A stretch of 64,000 nucleotides of DNA from Macrostomum hystrix (Eukaryota > Platyhelminthes > Macrostomidae): contig CATNEN010000038.1 in NCBI GenBank assembly GCA_950097015.1, positions 7,438,001 to 7,502,000 on the forward strand, given 5' to 3'. This document shows positions 48,961 to 59,702 of this stretch, one piece after another. The notes under the pieces are model-generated. The model made no database searches, was not told the DNA's origin, and saw only the letters and a list, made by a program, of their open reading frames with translations. Made by a program: the position numbers and the translations under genes. Position 1 is the stretch's first letter. Each line of letters opens with the position of its first letter.

Positions 48961-49259
48961 TGCAACGTTGAAGAGAATGGCAGGAGTCGCAATTGTCACC
49001 TTTCAGAGTTAATTAGTAACTAGCACAGCTTAATGAAAGTAGCAGCTTACAGTGATTTTATGCTTTCTTTTATTTAAAGGCTTCCGCTGTATTCCGGTGG
49101 GGGACAAGCAGAGGGGTAGAACGTACATGATATGGTTACTATCCTCTTTTCTCCAATTTGCAGCATAGCATGCTTTGCAGGTTTCTAATACGTCAATCAT
49201 GCTCGGAGGGATACACGTGGCACCGTACGCTTTTGGTGGAGGCAACTGCAATAGTCAGC

Positions 49260-50318
49260 CTACAGAGTGTCAAACTCCGAGAAGAATAGACCAATATTAA
49301 ACAATTTCTGCTGGGTGATGCTATCGATGGCTTCAACACCGCACCGCTGCAGCACCATGAGTCTCCATTCCTTGGCGGTGAAGTCAGCAGGTACCATGGC
49401 GAACTCTTGCTGCACGTCTGGCTGGCTCAGCTGGCGTTTTACAGCAGCCTTAAAAGTCCTGTGTGCTAGCTCCACCGGGTTGAGAAATGGTGAATACGGA
49501 GGAAAAACTCGAATGCTTATGCGATCCTTGTACTCCTGCGGAATTTGCAGGCCTTGGTGGAACCGGGCACCGTCAAGCAGAATCACACTGGAGTGACCAT
49601 CCTGCAGCTGGGCAACAATCCTTGGGCAGATGCGTTGCACGAACATTTGTACACATTGAACACATTGCCGATCTCCATGCAGGCTGTAATCCACCGGGTC
49701 AGTTGATGGCGACGTAGCCAGAATGAGGTTGACAGATGGGCTCTTCTGGGTGTGAACGTTCCTTCGAACTCGTGTTCCACGAACACTTCTGCCGAAGCCG
49801 CGTCGAGTCCAGACTCCGTAGCCGGATTCATCGAGGTGCACCAGTTCGACGAACGGTGGTAGGTTGACCAACCATTGAGCGAAATCCTGCCTCTTTGCTT
49901 TGTTCTCTTCTGTGTTTCGTGCCTCGGGAACGTCACCTTCCCTCGAAGGACACTTCATGGTGAAAAGATGTCCATCCAATGATCGTGATATCGTTGAAAG
50001 GTAGACACTCTCCAGGGTACCATGAAACTCAGCCAGCAGGGTAGTGCGCAGCTGCTGCAACGTGAGAAACGGGTTGTCCTCCACCGCAGCTAGCAGAAAG
50101 TCATTCATAGGCTCGGTGAGCTTTCGATTCTTGGTTCCACCCCTGGGCAGTGCATGGCGTCTCCCTTCCAAATCAAAGGCGTGGCAGATGTTGTACACGG
50201 AGGTTCGCTTGATATCCAGCATTCGAGAAATTTCGCTCACTGGCTCACCTCTTTGCCAGGCTTGAATGACGAGGTCTCTTTTTTCTCGAGTTATTTTAGC
50301 GTACGCAGGATTCTCCAT
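49260..50318 (-). CDS. DDE transposase, Tc1/IS630-like
   Basis: An intact frame of 352 codons. N-terminal helix-turn-helix part (residues about 8-60) with EKRDLVIQAWQRGEPVSEI and RTSVYNICHAF. Catalytic core: VHLDESGYGVWTRRGFGRS (first Asp, followed by Trp-x-Arg-Arg-Gly, typical of the family), VILLDGARFHQ (second Asp) and FPPYSPFLNPVELAH (Glu). By my count 33 residues separate the second Asp from the Glu, close to the 34 of classical Tc1. It has no stops, so it is a young or domesticated element. I did not find convincing terminal inverted repeats, so element borders are open. Confidence 0.85.
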   Translation of the reverse strand: MENPAYAKITREKRDLVIQAWQRGEPVSEISRMLDIKRTSVYNICHAFDLEGRRHALPRGGTKNRKLTEPMNDFLLAAVEDNPFLTLQQLRTTLLAEFHGTLESVYLSTISRSLDGHLFTMKCPSREGDVPEARNTEENKAKRQDFAQWLVNLPPFVELVHLDESGYGVWTRRGFGRSVRGTRVRRNVHTQKSPSVNLILATSPSTDPVDYSLHGDRQCVQCVQMFVQRICPRIVAQLQDGHSSVILLDGARFHQGLQIPQEYKDRISIRVFPPYSPFLNPVELAHRTFKAAVKRQLSQPDVQQEFAMVPADFTAKEWRLMVLQRCGVEAIDSITQQKLFNIGLFFSEFDTL

Positions 50319-50372
50319 TCTGAGTCTCTTGATTACGAACAGTAAAATGGTGTCAACATGTTTGCGCAGCCA

Positions 50373-50590
50373 AATTTAAAAGCCTGTTTGTGTTTCTTGG
50401 ATTTAGCCATAGACAAGTGTCTATGGTACAGCTAGGTTTGAATGTCTAAATTGAAAGCCCACTTGTCTAATTTAAAAGCCCGTCTGTGTCTTTCAGAGTT
50501 GGCCATAGACAGCAGTCGCTGGTTGGAGCAGCAGACAACTTAGTGTCCAATTTAAAAGCCCGCTGTCCCAACTAGACCGCAAAATGCTAT
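50373..50590. repeat. About 95-bp direct repeat beside the transposase
   Basis: AATTTAAAAGCCYG followed by a GCCATAGACA motif occurs at about 50374 and 50469, with a third AATTTAAAAGCCCGCTGTCC at 50551. It lies on the 5' side of the transposase and might be subterminal repeats of that element. Confidence 0.55.
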
Positions 50591-50689
50591 TATTAGCAAG
50601 TAGCATTACTAGCAAGTTTTGCCCCCCAGTTGACCATGATCCCCCAGTTGACAATGATTCCCCTTTAGGGAATAGAGACTGCATGCATT

Positions 50690-51885
50690 GGAATGAAGAG
50701 ATTGGATTGAAATCAAAAGACTGGGTTGGAAAGAAGAGATTGGATTAGAATGAAGAGATTGGATTAGAATGAAGAGATTGGATTAGAATGAAGAGATCGG
50801 ATTAGAATGAAGAGATCGGATTAGAATGAAGAGATTGGATTGGAATGAAGAGATTGGATTGGAATGAAGAGATTGGATTGAAATCAAAGGACTGGGTTGG
50901 AAAGAAGAGATCGGATTAGAATGAAGAGATTGGATTGGAATGAAGAGATTGGATTGGAATGAAGAGATTGGATTGAAATCAAAGGACTGGGTTGGAAAGA
51001 AGAGATTGGATTAGAATGAAGAGATTGGATTAGAATGAAGAGATTGGATTAGAATGAAGAGATTGGATTAGAATGAAGAGATTGGATTAGAATGAAGAGA
51101 TTGGATTAGAATGAAGAGATTGGATTAGAATGAAGAGATTGGATTAGAATGAAGAGATTGGATTAGAATGAAGAGATTGGATTAGAATGAAGAGATCGGA
51201 TTAGAATGAAGAGATTGGATTGGAATGAAGAGATTGGATTGGAATGAAGAGATTGGATTGGAATGATTGGGTTAGAATGAAGAGATTGGATTGGAATGAA
51301 GAGATTGGATTAGAATGAAGAGATTGGATTGGAATGAAGAGATTGGATTAGAATGAAGAGATTGGATTAGAATGAAGAGATTGGATTAGAATGAAGAGAT
51401 TGGATTAGAATGAAGAGATTGGATTAGAATGAAGAGATTGGATTAGAATGAAGAGATTGGATTAGAATGAAGAGATTGGATTAGAATGAAGAGATTGGAT
51501 TAGAATGAAGAGATTGGATTAGAATGAAGAGATCGGATTAGAATGAAGAGATTGGATTGGAATGAAGAGATTGGATTGGAATGAAGAGATTGGATTAGAA
51601 TGAAGAGATTGGATTGGAATGAAGAGATCGGATTAGAATGAAGAGATTGGATTGGAATGAAGAGATTGGATTGGAATGAAGAGATTGGATTGGAATGAAG
51701 AGATTGGGTTAGAATGAAGAGATTGGATTGGAATGAAGAGATTGGATTAGAATGAAGAGATTGGATTGGAATGAAGAGATTGGATTAGAATGAAGAGATT
51801 GGATTGGAATGAAGAGATTGGATTAGAATGAAGAGATTGGATTGGAATGAAGAGATTGGATTAGAATGAAGAGACTGAAGAGACT
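50690..51885. repeat. 19-bp minisatellite
   Basis: About 62 units of GAAGAGATTGGATTAGAAT (or ...GGAAT). A longer block with GAAATCAAAGGACTGGGTTG recurs three times near 50705, 50880 and 50975. No gene flanks it closely. Confidence 0.97.
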
Positions 51886-51899
51886 CATTCATGTAATAT

Positions 51900-52165
51900 T
51901 GTGTGTCTGTGTACGCATTCCAATAGTGTGCATGCGTCTGTGTACGCATTCCAATAGTATGTAAGCGTCTGTGTACGCATTCTAATAGTGTGTAAGCGTC
52001 TGTGTACGCATTCCAATAGTATGTAAGCGTCTGTGTACGCATTCCAATAGTGTGTAAGCGTCTGTGTACGCATTCCAATAGTGTGTAAGCGTCTGTGTAC
52101 GCATTCCAATAGTGTGTAAGCGTCTGTGTACGCATTCCAATAGTGTGTATGCGTCTGTGCAGGCG
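51900..52165. repeat. 31-bp minisatellite adjoining the 19-bp array
   Basis: About eight units; the plus-strand unit runs GCATTCCAATAGTGTGTAAG then CGTCTGTGTAC. The core ATTCCAAT resembles the inverse of ATTGGAAT in the neighbouring array. Confidence 0.93.
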
Positions 52166-52169
52166 GGAG

Positions 52170-54462
52170 TCGCCCGTCGCGCCATAGCCGACCGGAACGG
52201 AATAATACAATGCCATAGACACAAATTCGCTTGCTTTGGGTCAGCCTAGAATTTGGATACCCACGTGGTAAGCAGTGCATACCATCAGACTTTTATATGT
52301 TAAATCCCAGTTGGCGCTCACCAGATCACCGCGCGATCCTAGATCCCTAGCTATGCAGGCACCACTGCCTGCCACTGTTTTACTGCAGATTCCAAGAAGG
52401 ACTTCGGCAACCAGGAAGGATGCCGAAATTGCGGTCTTTTATTTCTAAAGTATGGGTTAGAGGGACTAATAAACAAATAAATATGAAAATAAATAATTAT
52501 AGCCGCAAATAAAGCTATTTTTATAGGTATAGCAACAAAATTAGTTTACACGTGAAGCCAATTTTTATAGGTGTAGCACTTGTTTTTGTTACAGGTGCAT
52601 TGCCGAACTGCCAATTAGCACGACACTTTTGCACGGGAACTTTCTCCCGCCGAGATTCACCCATTATATTTTACTGCAAAACGTCCTAAAGTAATTTTTT
52701 ACATTTCCAGTCTAGTTCACGTCGCGCTCTAGACTACCTAATGGTTAAAAAGTTGCGCACTGCCCTCAAAGGAAACACAATCTGATTGTTCACACAATAG
52801 AGGACTCACTAAGTTGGGCCATGCTGCGAGCTAAGTATTATTCTATATTTCAATTAAACAAGGCTCAAGGTGCGTCAAAGAAGGAAGTGCATGGTTTAAA
52901 CCAGGAAGGACTTCGGCAACCAGGAAGGATTTCTGGTCTTTTATTTCTAAACAATATTTCTCAACTTTTCAATTAATGAAGCTAAATCTTTTCCCTAACC
53001 ACGATTTCTCAAATACCAATTCGTAAGGACATTGTTTTAATAAGTACATGGGAGTTAGACATCGCTAAATAAGTGCTATAACAATATAGCGCTTCAAGTT
53101 TTGATGTCTCTTGTCTTCACTTATAATTTGTCTAGCGGTTTGTTGCAGTCTAAATGTCTTGAAGGCTATAACTCCTAACGATTATCGACACTCAGTATAC
53201 CGGCTGGCTGTGATGGTCTCTCAGGATCGTTATCTTAGAACCAACTTAAGAAATAACACAAACACAATGAGTTTTCTAATATGTTTAACTTAACGGAATT
53301 CAAATGGAATCTCTAACTGACTCGAGTGGCGGTTCTTTTTCCGCGCTCCGCACCAATATATATAGTATCTTTAAAACCCCTCGATCCGAGGGGGAGATAA
53401 TACCATAGCAACAGTACGCATGGGAATTTGGGGTGAGTGAGGTCGCAGCCTCGAGTCTAGTAAAGATATTGTCATTAAACTAGTTGTTTGGTAGGCACAC
53501 CAACCACTTTCCTATGGAGGGTGGGTGAAAGTCTTAAAAACGCCTTAGTTGAGTTAGGATGTGTTCCCACTTCTATTGAGACCTCTTTCCTACTGTTCAT
53601 TATCCCCTTTCCCTTCATCGATCCAGTCTTCTTGTGCGGTTCCGGCCTCCTCCGGATCTCGTTCCCGATCGGGTCCGGGCGGCTCCAATTTCAGGCTGGG
53701 CTGGGTCGATGCAGGCAGCTGCAGGTCGGGACAGGCCGGGTTGATTCCGGGAGCTCCACGTCAGCACAGCTGCGTTCCGGTCTCGGGCCATTCCACGTCA
53801 GCACAGCTGCAGATCCGGTCTCCGGCAGTTCCGCGTCAACGCCTCTGCGGATCCGGTCTCAGGCAGCTCCACGTCGGCACAGCTGCTGCCATGCCGAACC
53901 GGGCCTGCGCTGAAATGAATAGTTGATCTCTGGGGGCGGATTTTGTCTAATCATTCTCCTTTCGGTTGCTCGCACTTTCTGCTGTTGGTATTTTTAGCTT
54001 TCGCTTCCTGCTGACGAACTCTTAAATTCCCTTCAGATTTCTAAGTCTTATAAACAACAGCTGTCTTCCACACAGCTCAATTAAGTTTGTCCGAAGTTAT
54101 ATACTCTCGCAACAACGCTATTTATTTAAGTGATTTTTGTTTATATCGGATCTGGACACAATCACCTTGGAAAAAACTAAGCAATCATTTAGAAATTTAC
54201 CTTTTTTTGCTTTGAGCAGCGCTGCCGATAGCAAAACACAGCCTTCATCTCATTTAGTCACAACTGCAACCGGATTGGTCCACGCAACTTAACATTATTC
54301 ATTATTTGGTTGCTTGTGTTGAATCTTGAATAAAAATATACAGTCTATATATATCAGACAGTAAATTCCTTGTTAACTGATGCTATTTTTTATGCAAAAA
54401 AATTCTTCAATTTTATGCTCCAGTGTAGTTTTGATTTTCAAACGAAACTTATTGCCAATAAT
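52170..54462. other. Intergenic region with a short direct repeat and a GC-rich repeat
   Basis: AAGGACTTCGGCAACCAGGA plus AGGAT and then GTCTTTTATTTCTAAA occurs at about 52395 and again at 52907. From 53690 to 53895 there are about four diverged 40-bp units with CCACGTCAGCACAGCTGC and GGATCCGGTCTC. No gene supported; open frames at 53488-53926 follow the GC-rich repeat. Confidence 0.5.
53690..53895. repeat. GC-rich diverged tandem repeat
   Basis: Four to five units of about 40 bp sharing CAGCTCCACGTCAGCACAGC and TGCGGATCCGGTCTC. The base composition differs strongly from the flanks. Confidence 0.7.
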
Positions 54463-55021
54463 ATGAGCTCGACAAAAGTCACCAGTCCGGCAGAAGTCGC
54501 TAGAAGTGGTAAGTCTATTAACTATTGTTGAATCCCAATGGACAACCTGGGGGTCGTTGCATAGAATTGACAAGTTAAATGCGACAAGTTACAAGTCGAC
54601 AAGTGACATAAAATATATCAACTTATATCAACTTATCAATTTAGTGCAACTGTTACAAAGGACAAGAGAATTTCATGTGGGAAAAAATGTGGTTTCCACG
54701 TGCAAGGAAGAGTACGGGTTTGACCCTTGTCCAGGGAAGGACTATGCGTATGTACGAGACGTCCTTTGGCCTAACTTAAAGCGTCATACTTTGGAGAAGG
54801 TCGACTCACTAAGTAAAACGGGTGCTGCTGGTGGATCTGAAAGCAAGCTTAATGACGTACAAGAACTGGTGTTGGATATCCTGGACAAGAGATCTGGTCT
54901 TGTGGTTGGCTTGACTGTGCCCGAGACGTATGAACTGAGTCCTGCGACTGAGACAGTTGGTGCCACATCGTCCACTGAGGCGGTCGGCTGCCAGCCAATC
55001 AGTCTTGCACATAACCAATAG
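54463..55021 (+). CDS. Unrecognised two-exon gene, or first exon of the following gene
   Basis: Exon 1 (54463-54508) begins ATG and reads MSSTKVTSPAEVARS before a strong GTAAGTC donor in phase 1. Exon 2 (54645-55021) starts after TCAATTTAG in matching phase and ends in TAG, giving 140 residues: VQLLQRTREFHVGKNVVS, then KEEYGFDPCPGKDYAYVR and a Thr/Ser-rich end. I know no family for it. Exon 1 also fits, in phase, the exon at 55915 of the next gene. So 54645-55021 may be an alternative last exon, or exon 1 may belong only to the larger gene. The splice fit supports exon 1; the protein is uncharacterised. Confidence 0.45.
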
Positions 55022-55394
55022 TCTATGGTCACTTAGGTAGTTTTGACTCTAAAGACCACGTGGGTTTTTACAAATGCACTCAGTTTTCTTTCTTTCTGTA
55101 TCTCTAAAAATATTAGCCACCTAGCCTATAGCCACCAAAACCTAGAAAACGGGCCAAAATTTTCCGCTCTATCCGATTTTACAATTTCTAAACCATAACC
55201 ATCGTATAAAGGGCAGAAAATGTGAACGGCCAGATGGTGGACTTTCGCTAAAATCGGTCATTCGGTTTGGGAGCTGTCGCGAAGTAGGCAGTGGGTATTT
55301 AAAATACCCTCGTGGTGTTTCCACAGGTGGAAAACAGCGTGTCTTATTCCAAAAAGGACATATTGTAGGCATATGTGCCTAGATGCCTACAGCT
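55022..55394. other. Spacer between the small gene and the tail copy
   Basis: No feature. AT-rich with a short G+C part near 55200-55330. Confidence 0.4.
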
Positions 55395-55680
55395 TAGAAA
55401 AGCTTTTTCAAAGGAAAAAAGACCATTGAGCAGCTGGAAAGCTGGAGAAATTCTTGCTACTTCGAGCTGGTCGAGTGGGACGACACGGGCTTCTTCGATG
55501 ACGCTGAGGAGCTCGGAGAATCTTCCGAGCAAGCTGTCCAAGTTCAGGCGGCAGCTGAGCGTCTTCTGCAGTGTATTCGCGTACAAATGTTAAGCGAATT
55601 CATGTATAAACGGTGTAAATACTTATTAAAAAACTGTTCCCTACGTGAACTATTCGCTCATTCTTGTCGTCCAACGCACT
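55395..55680 (+). pseudogene. Truncated copy of the tail of the 55.9-59.7 kb gene
   Basis: TTGCTACTTCGAGCTGGTCG and the next 120 bases are nearly identical to the last exon of the downstream gene (59563 on). In front of it, ACCATTGAGCAGCTGG matches 58081-58096, the end of exon 3 of that gene, in the same reading frame. So two parts that are 1.4 kb and two exons apart in the full gene are joined here. The frame stays open past the normal end (CIRVQM instead of CLNLS) to a TAA at about 55681. Confidence 0.75.
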
Positions 55681-55914
55681 AAAAGTTTATTTAATAAGTA
55701 AAAAAAAATCTGTATTTGTACATGACTTTGTAACGTCGTTATAATTGAATATTAAATATTGAATATTGAATATTGAATAGATATTTCATGACCTAAATCT
55801 GTTGGTCATGAATCATGTTACAGCCAGTCATTTCATCATTGTTGGCGGTGCTCATAAAATGATACTCGTAAAATGCTTAATTCATTTCCCCAAACCATAA
55901 ACTGACGCCTGCAG

Positions 55915-58900
55915 CCACACTGCTGATTTTTGGCCACCTGGACCAGCCACCTGTGATCAAGGAAGCCGAGATTTCGATTCAGTCTAGCCTGTCCGGCGCC
56001 AGCACCTTCTACTTTTGGAACAAGAATTACGATCCGACCTGTAGCTACAGTCGACTGGCTGACGAAATCTCTGATAGCCATCAAATTGTGCTCTTGATCA
56101 ACTGCCGGCCTCCAGCACTCTCTGAGCTGCTCTGCCACCTGGCTATGGTCAGGGTAAGAACTCATTGGCTTGAAAATACTTGTGGTAAAGTTGAATACGT
56201 TTTCTCCATGGGCTTTATATACAAATATGAATAAATGAGGAGGGGATTTTACGGCCTCCCCACGTCCCCAGTCCATGGACTCAACAGTAGTGATCAAATG
56301 GGTTTTAGCCTAGAGGTTAGAGCGTCGGAGTCTAAACTTGAAGGTCAGGGGTTCGATTCAAGAGTGAACTGGAACAATTTGTTAAGTTAAAGTTAAATGT
56401 AGCAAGTCATTTAACTCTGCATAGCCAGCAGTTGCTGGAGTAATTGATGTAGGTGTTGTGTCCCCACGTAAAGAAAGGTGTAAAGGTGTAATAAAGGTGT
56501 AATAAAGAAAAACAAAACAGACTTCCACAGCGAAAATGTGACCAAACTGTGCAATGTGTGTCGTTTTTATTTCATTGATGCAATATTCTACGCTGACCGC
56601 TTGTAGCGACGCATAACGTAACAATACAATTATATTACCTGTCTGCTTTTAAAAATGAACTTCAGTGCGTCAACGAAAGCAAGCGAATAATTCACGTAGT
56701 GAAAAACTTTCGCGACAACGGCGAGCCACTGCTTCAGCATCGCCGCATACGACAGATGGTTCACTACTACGACCTGTGCTCCAACAGCGGCGCACTTGAT
56801 GAACTGCTCATCAACCTCAAGTCACAGAATGAGCAGGGTTCGTATTCTTGAATCTAGCTTTGTATTCTTATTCTGTTGATACACTCGCTGGTGAATGATT
56901 TATAGGAGGCTGTAGGCAGGAAGATGATCAGTGTACAGATTGAAGATCAGAGTGGTTTTAGTGGTCTGGGATTCCAATCTCCACCTTGGAGAACAGGTTT
57001 TTATCATTTGACAGTACCTCACATCGCCTCACTTCAACCAGCAGTAAAATTTGTACCAGAATCAGAGTGGGTTTTGCAGCTACCCTCCAGTCCGTGGACA
57101 CAGGGGTAGATTTTATTTAATATATTCTGGCAGTAATGGGGAGAAATTCACAGACACTATACGGCAAAAAACTATTTAGAACATTCAGAAAGCAGCGGTG
57201 CTATTCAGAACCTCGGCGAGGGCCTCGCCTGGCAGCTGTCGGTCGGCTTCCTGTCCTGCATCTTGCCCAGGCTTGAAAGCGTCATTCAAGCGAGCCTAGC
57301 CGACTTTCAACCGCCTCCACCGCTGGTTCGTGACGAGGTGCTCGTTCTGCCCAAGTACTTCATGCTGCTCAAACCAGAGCTAGTGACGGAGTCAATCGTG
57401 GGACCTTGCACGCCCCAGCCCCCTGAGCTAGTCGGTGGTTGCCAGATAATTCCAGACGTGACCATCAAATTTCCAAGTCACGGATATGAGAAGTACGTCC
57501 AACCTTACCTGATGAAGCTGGACATCAAGAACTCAAAGATTTCTCACATTGTCCTCTTCGGCGGATACGCCGCGCCAACATTCGCCATCCGGAGGCTCGA
57601 GGATGTCAGCGACGCTCAAAAGAAAGAAATTTTCGCCGACTTTCAGGAGGCCCTTTATTTCATCTGCAGCCATCCCGACTTTGAGAAGTTGATGAACAAG
57701 CTCGACTCGGACACCCGAGCCATCGATCTCTCCCACTCGCCCACTGCGTCCAGCAATCTCGTTCTGGTCAATGATCCCGACCAGATGCTGCAAGACATTG
57801 TAGCTAGAGAGGCCAGAAACTTCGTGGCCCGGCAAAGTCAAGATCTCGAAGTTCCAGTAGCCGAGACGCCTGCTGAGGCGCAAGTCCCTCGGCGCTTGCT
57901 ACTGGCTTTCAGCCCCTCAGTGCCAGCTGACTCGGTGACTCTCTTGCGTGCCACGCTGGTCAGACAAACTGGCATCGAAGCTACTGCGAATGTATCTGAA
58001 GACTTTGCCAGAGCTGTACTGGTGCTGCATCTGACAGACCTGCTGCAAAGCTGTGAGGCCAACAGTCCCGCGCTAATGATCACCATTGAGCAGCTGGTAA
58101 TCAAGGTTAGCAAACCGCAGAAATTTACTGCTCAATTCCTATTTCCCTTTAGACGCATCCGTGAAAATCTCATTTCAGATGCACACTGATGGTGAGTACA
58201 ACATCGCTGTGATTGTTATGTTCGGCAACGAGCACAGAGAATATCTGCAACAACGGGACATCTTCGACTGCTTGCCAAGTTTGCTAAGACACCTGCCAGA
58301 CAGCTGCGTTGTGAAGCTGGCATTCGAAACTTCAGCAGTTGAAGATGTGGATGAAGCCCTTGGCCAGATGTCTGTGCAGGCAGACGAGTTTCAAAGTAGA
58401 GATCCTGGCAGCGACCCCAAAGTGCGCTTTGCGTTTCCCAATGAATTGGAATCCGAGGGTCGCAGATTGTCTGATGTCGTCAGTGCACTGCGTAAGATTC
58501 TCACATTTCCAGAGTTCTTAAAAATACTTTGAGCACATTTGCTTTGAAATTTCATTTCACTATAAAATAAGACTCAGAGCTAAAACAGTTTCAGAGCTCA
58601 ATGATAGTAATTAATATTTGCGCGGGGCTGCGCGCAATGGCACATCATTTGGTGACATTTGGTGACATTTGGTGACATTTGGTGACATTTGGTGAGCGAG
58701 GAGGCGATTCTGCCCATTTCGCAGACTCTTGAGCACATACACAGATACTGTACGCAGGCACACGCTCACACAGATGTTTATACATTGTGCCCTGACTTTC
58801 CCATCGTCAGACAGTGTACACTTCACTGTGCCTCTGAGGTTGGCCCTTAAGGGTGTAGATGGCACGACAAGCCCCCAAGCCTTCTCTCCACGGCTGCGCA

Positions 58901-59698
58901 CAAATGAATGCGGCCTCGCCACGGAATCGAGCTCAGGGACCTTGGTGCGAGAGGCGAACGCGTTAACCGCTCTGCCACTCACCCCCTTTCAGAGCTGAAC
59001 TCGCATGTCAAAGCTGGGGATATCCAGCCATTGCTGTCCGTCGCGCCTTCAATGGTCGCCAATATTATCGGTTTCATCGAGCCGCTGATTGCCCGTGAGT
59101 GAAAGACTAGTCATTTCAGAGTGCCAGCTTGGTGTTAAAGCCCAAGCTCTTTTGCTCGAGTATTCTGCGCCTCATTAAGTGAGCAAAAAGTATGAATTTT
59201 TCAGATGCCCAAGCTACGAGGGGCGCGGGCATGGAGTCGGTTTACAATGGACGCTACTACTTTGTGCTACCGAAGAGCTGTCGCTATCCTGATGAAGGTA
59301 ATCTGCATGCGATTCTCGAGAGACCGCCACTGAACATCCGCATTGACAGACGGCGCTTCACCGACACCGCCACAAACAGACAGTATAACATCCGCGTGTA
59401 CCAGCGGGCAGATCGGGAAGCAGCCTTCGAGTTCCCTCCTTCCCTATGGAGTCTCCACCGTCTCGTTCACAGCGCAATCAGCGGACTGAGCCACCGTCGC
59501 ATCATGGCCAACGTCGAGTGCTTCAAGGAGCGCCTAAAAAAGCTCGAGCGGCATCATCGTTCTTGCTACTTCGAGCTGGTCGAGTGGGACGACACGGGCT
59601 TCTTCGATGACGCTGAGGAGCTCGGAGAATCTTCGGAGCCAGCTGCCCAAGTTCAGGCGGCAGCTGAGCGTCTTCTGCAGTGTCTGAACCTTAGTTAA
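55915..59698 (+). CDS. Uncharacterised multi-exon gene
   Basis: Six exons: 55915-56153, 56666-56837, 57189-58105, 58179-58491, 58993-59094 and 59205-59698. All acceptors and donors are GT-AG and all phases match (0,1,0,1,1), giving about 744 residues plus a missing N-terminus; no ATG precedes the first exon, which needs a phase-1 partner such as 54463-54508. Recognisable stretches: GHLDQPPVIKEAEISIQSSL, IVLLINCRPPALSELLCHL, SHIVLFGGYAAPTFAIRRLE, YNIAVIVMFGNEHREYLQQR and YFELVEWDDTGFFDDAEELG. The protein looks globular, mixed alpha/beta, with no signal peptide or membrane span. I do not recognise a family. AATAAA overlaps the stop codon. The introns carry SINEs but no minisatellites. Confidence 0.7.
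56290..56465 (+). mobile_element. tRNA-derived SINE family B in intron 1 of the uncharacterised gene
   Basis: Head TTTTAGCCTAGAGGTTAGAG, then GAAGGTCAGGGGTTCGATTC (B-box) and a body with TTTAACTCTGCATAGCCAGC. AGTCCATGGACTC just upstream (56268) may be the end of another copy. Confidence 0.75.
58599..58986 (-). mobile_element. Full-length tRNA-derived SINE family A with target duplication
   Basis: Flanked by a perfect 10-bp duplication TTTCAGAGCT (58589-58598 and 58987-58996). Minus-strand order: GGGGGTGAGTGGCAGAGCGG head, GTTAACGCGTTCGCCTCTCG, GAGCTCGATTCCGTGG (B-box), the conserved body, four or five TCACCAAATG repeats and a GC-rich end. The downstream duplicate contains the acceptor used by exon 5 of the host gene. 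Confidence 0.88.
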
Positions 59699-59702
59699 TA
59701 AA
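59697..59702 (+). terminator. Poly(A) signal overlapping the stop codon
   Basis: The stop codon TAA at 59696-59698 runs directly into AATAAA (59697-59702), so the 3' UTR could be only some 15-30 bases long. Confidence 0.5.

Noticed and set aside
49030-49251. 73-codon minus frame with CKACYAANWRKE
   Set aside because: No family match, and part of it lies in the duplicated segment shared with 48.0-48.3 kb.
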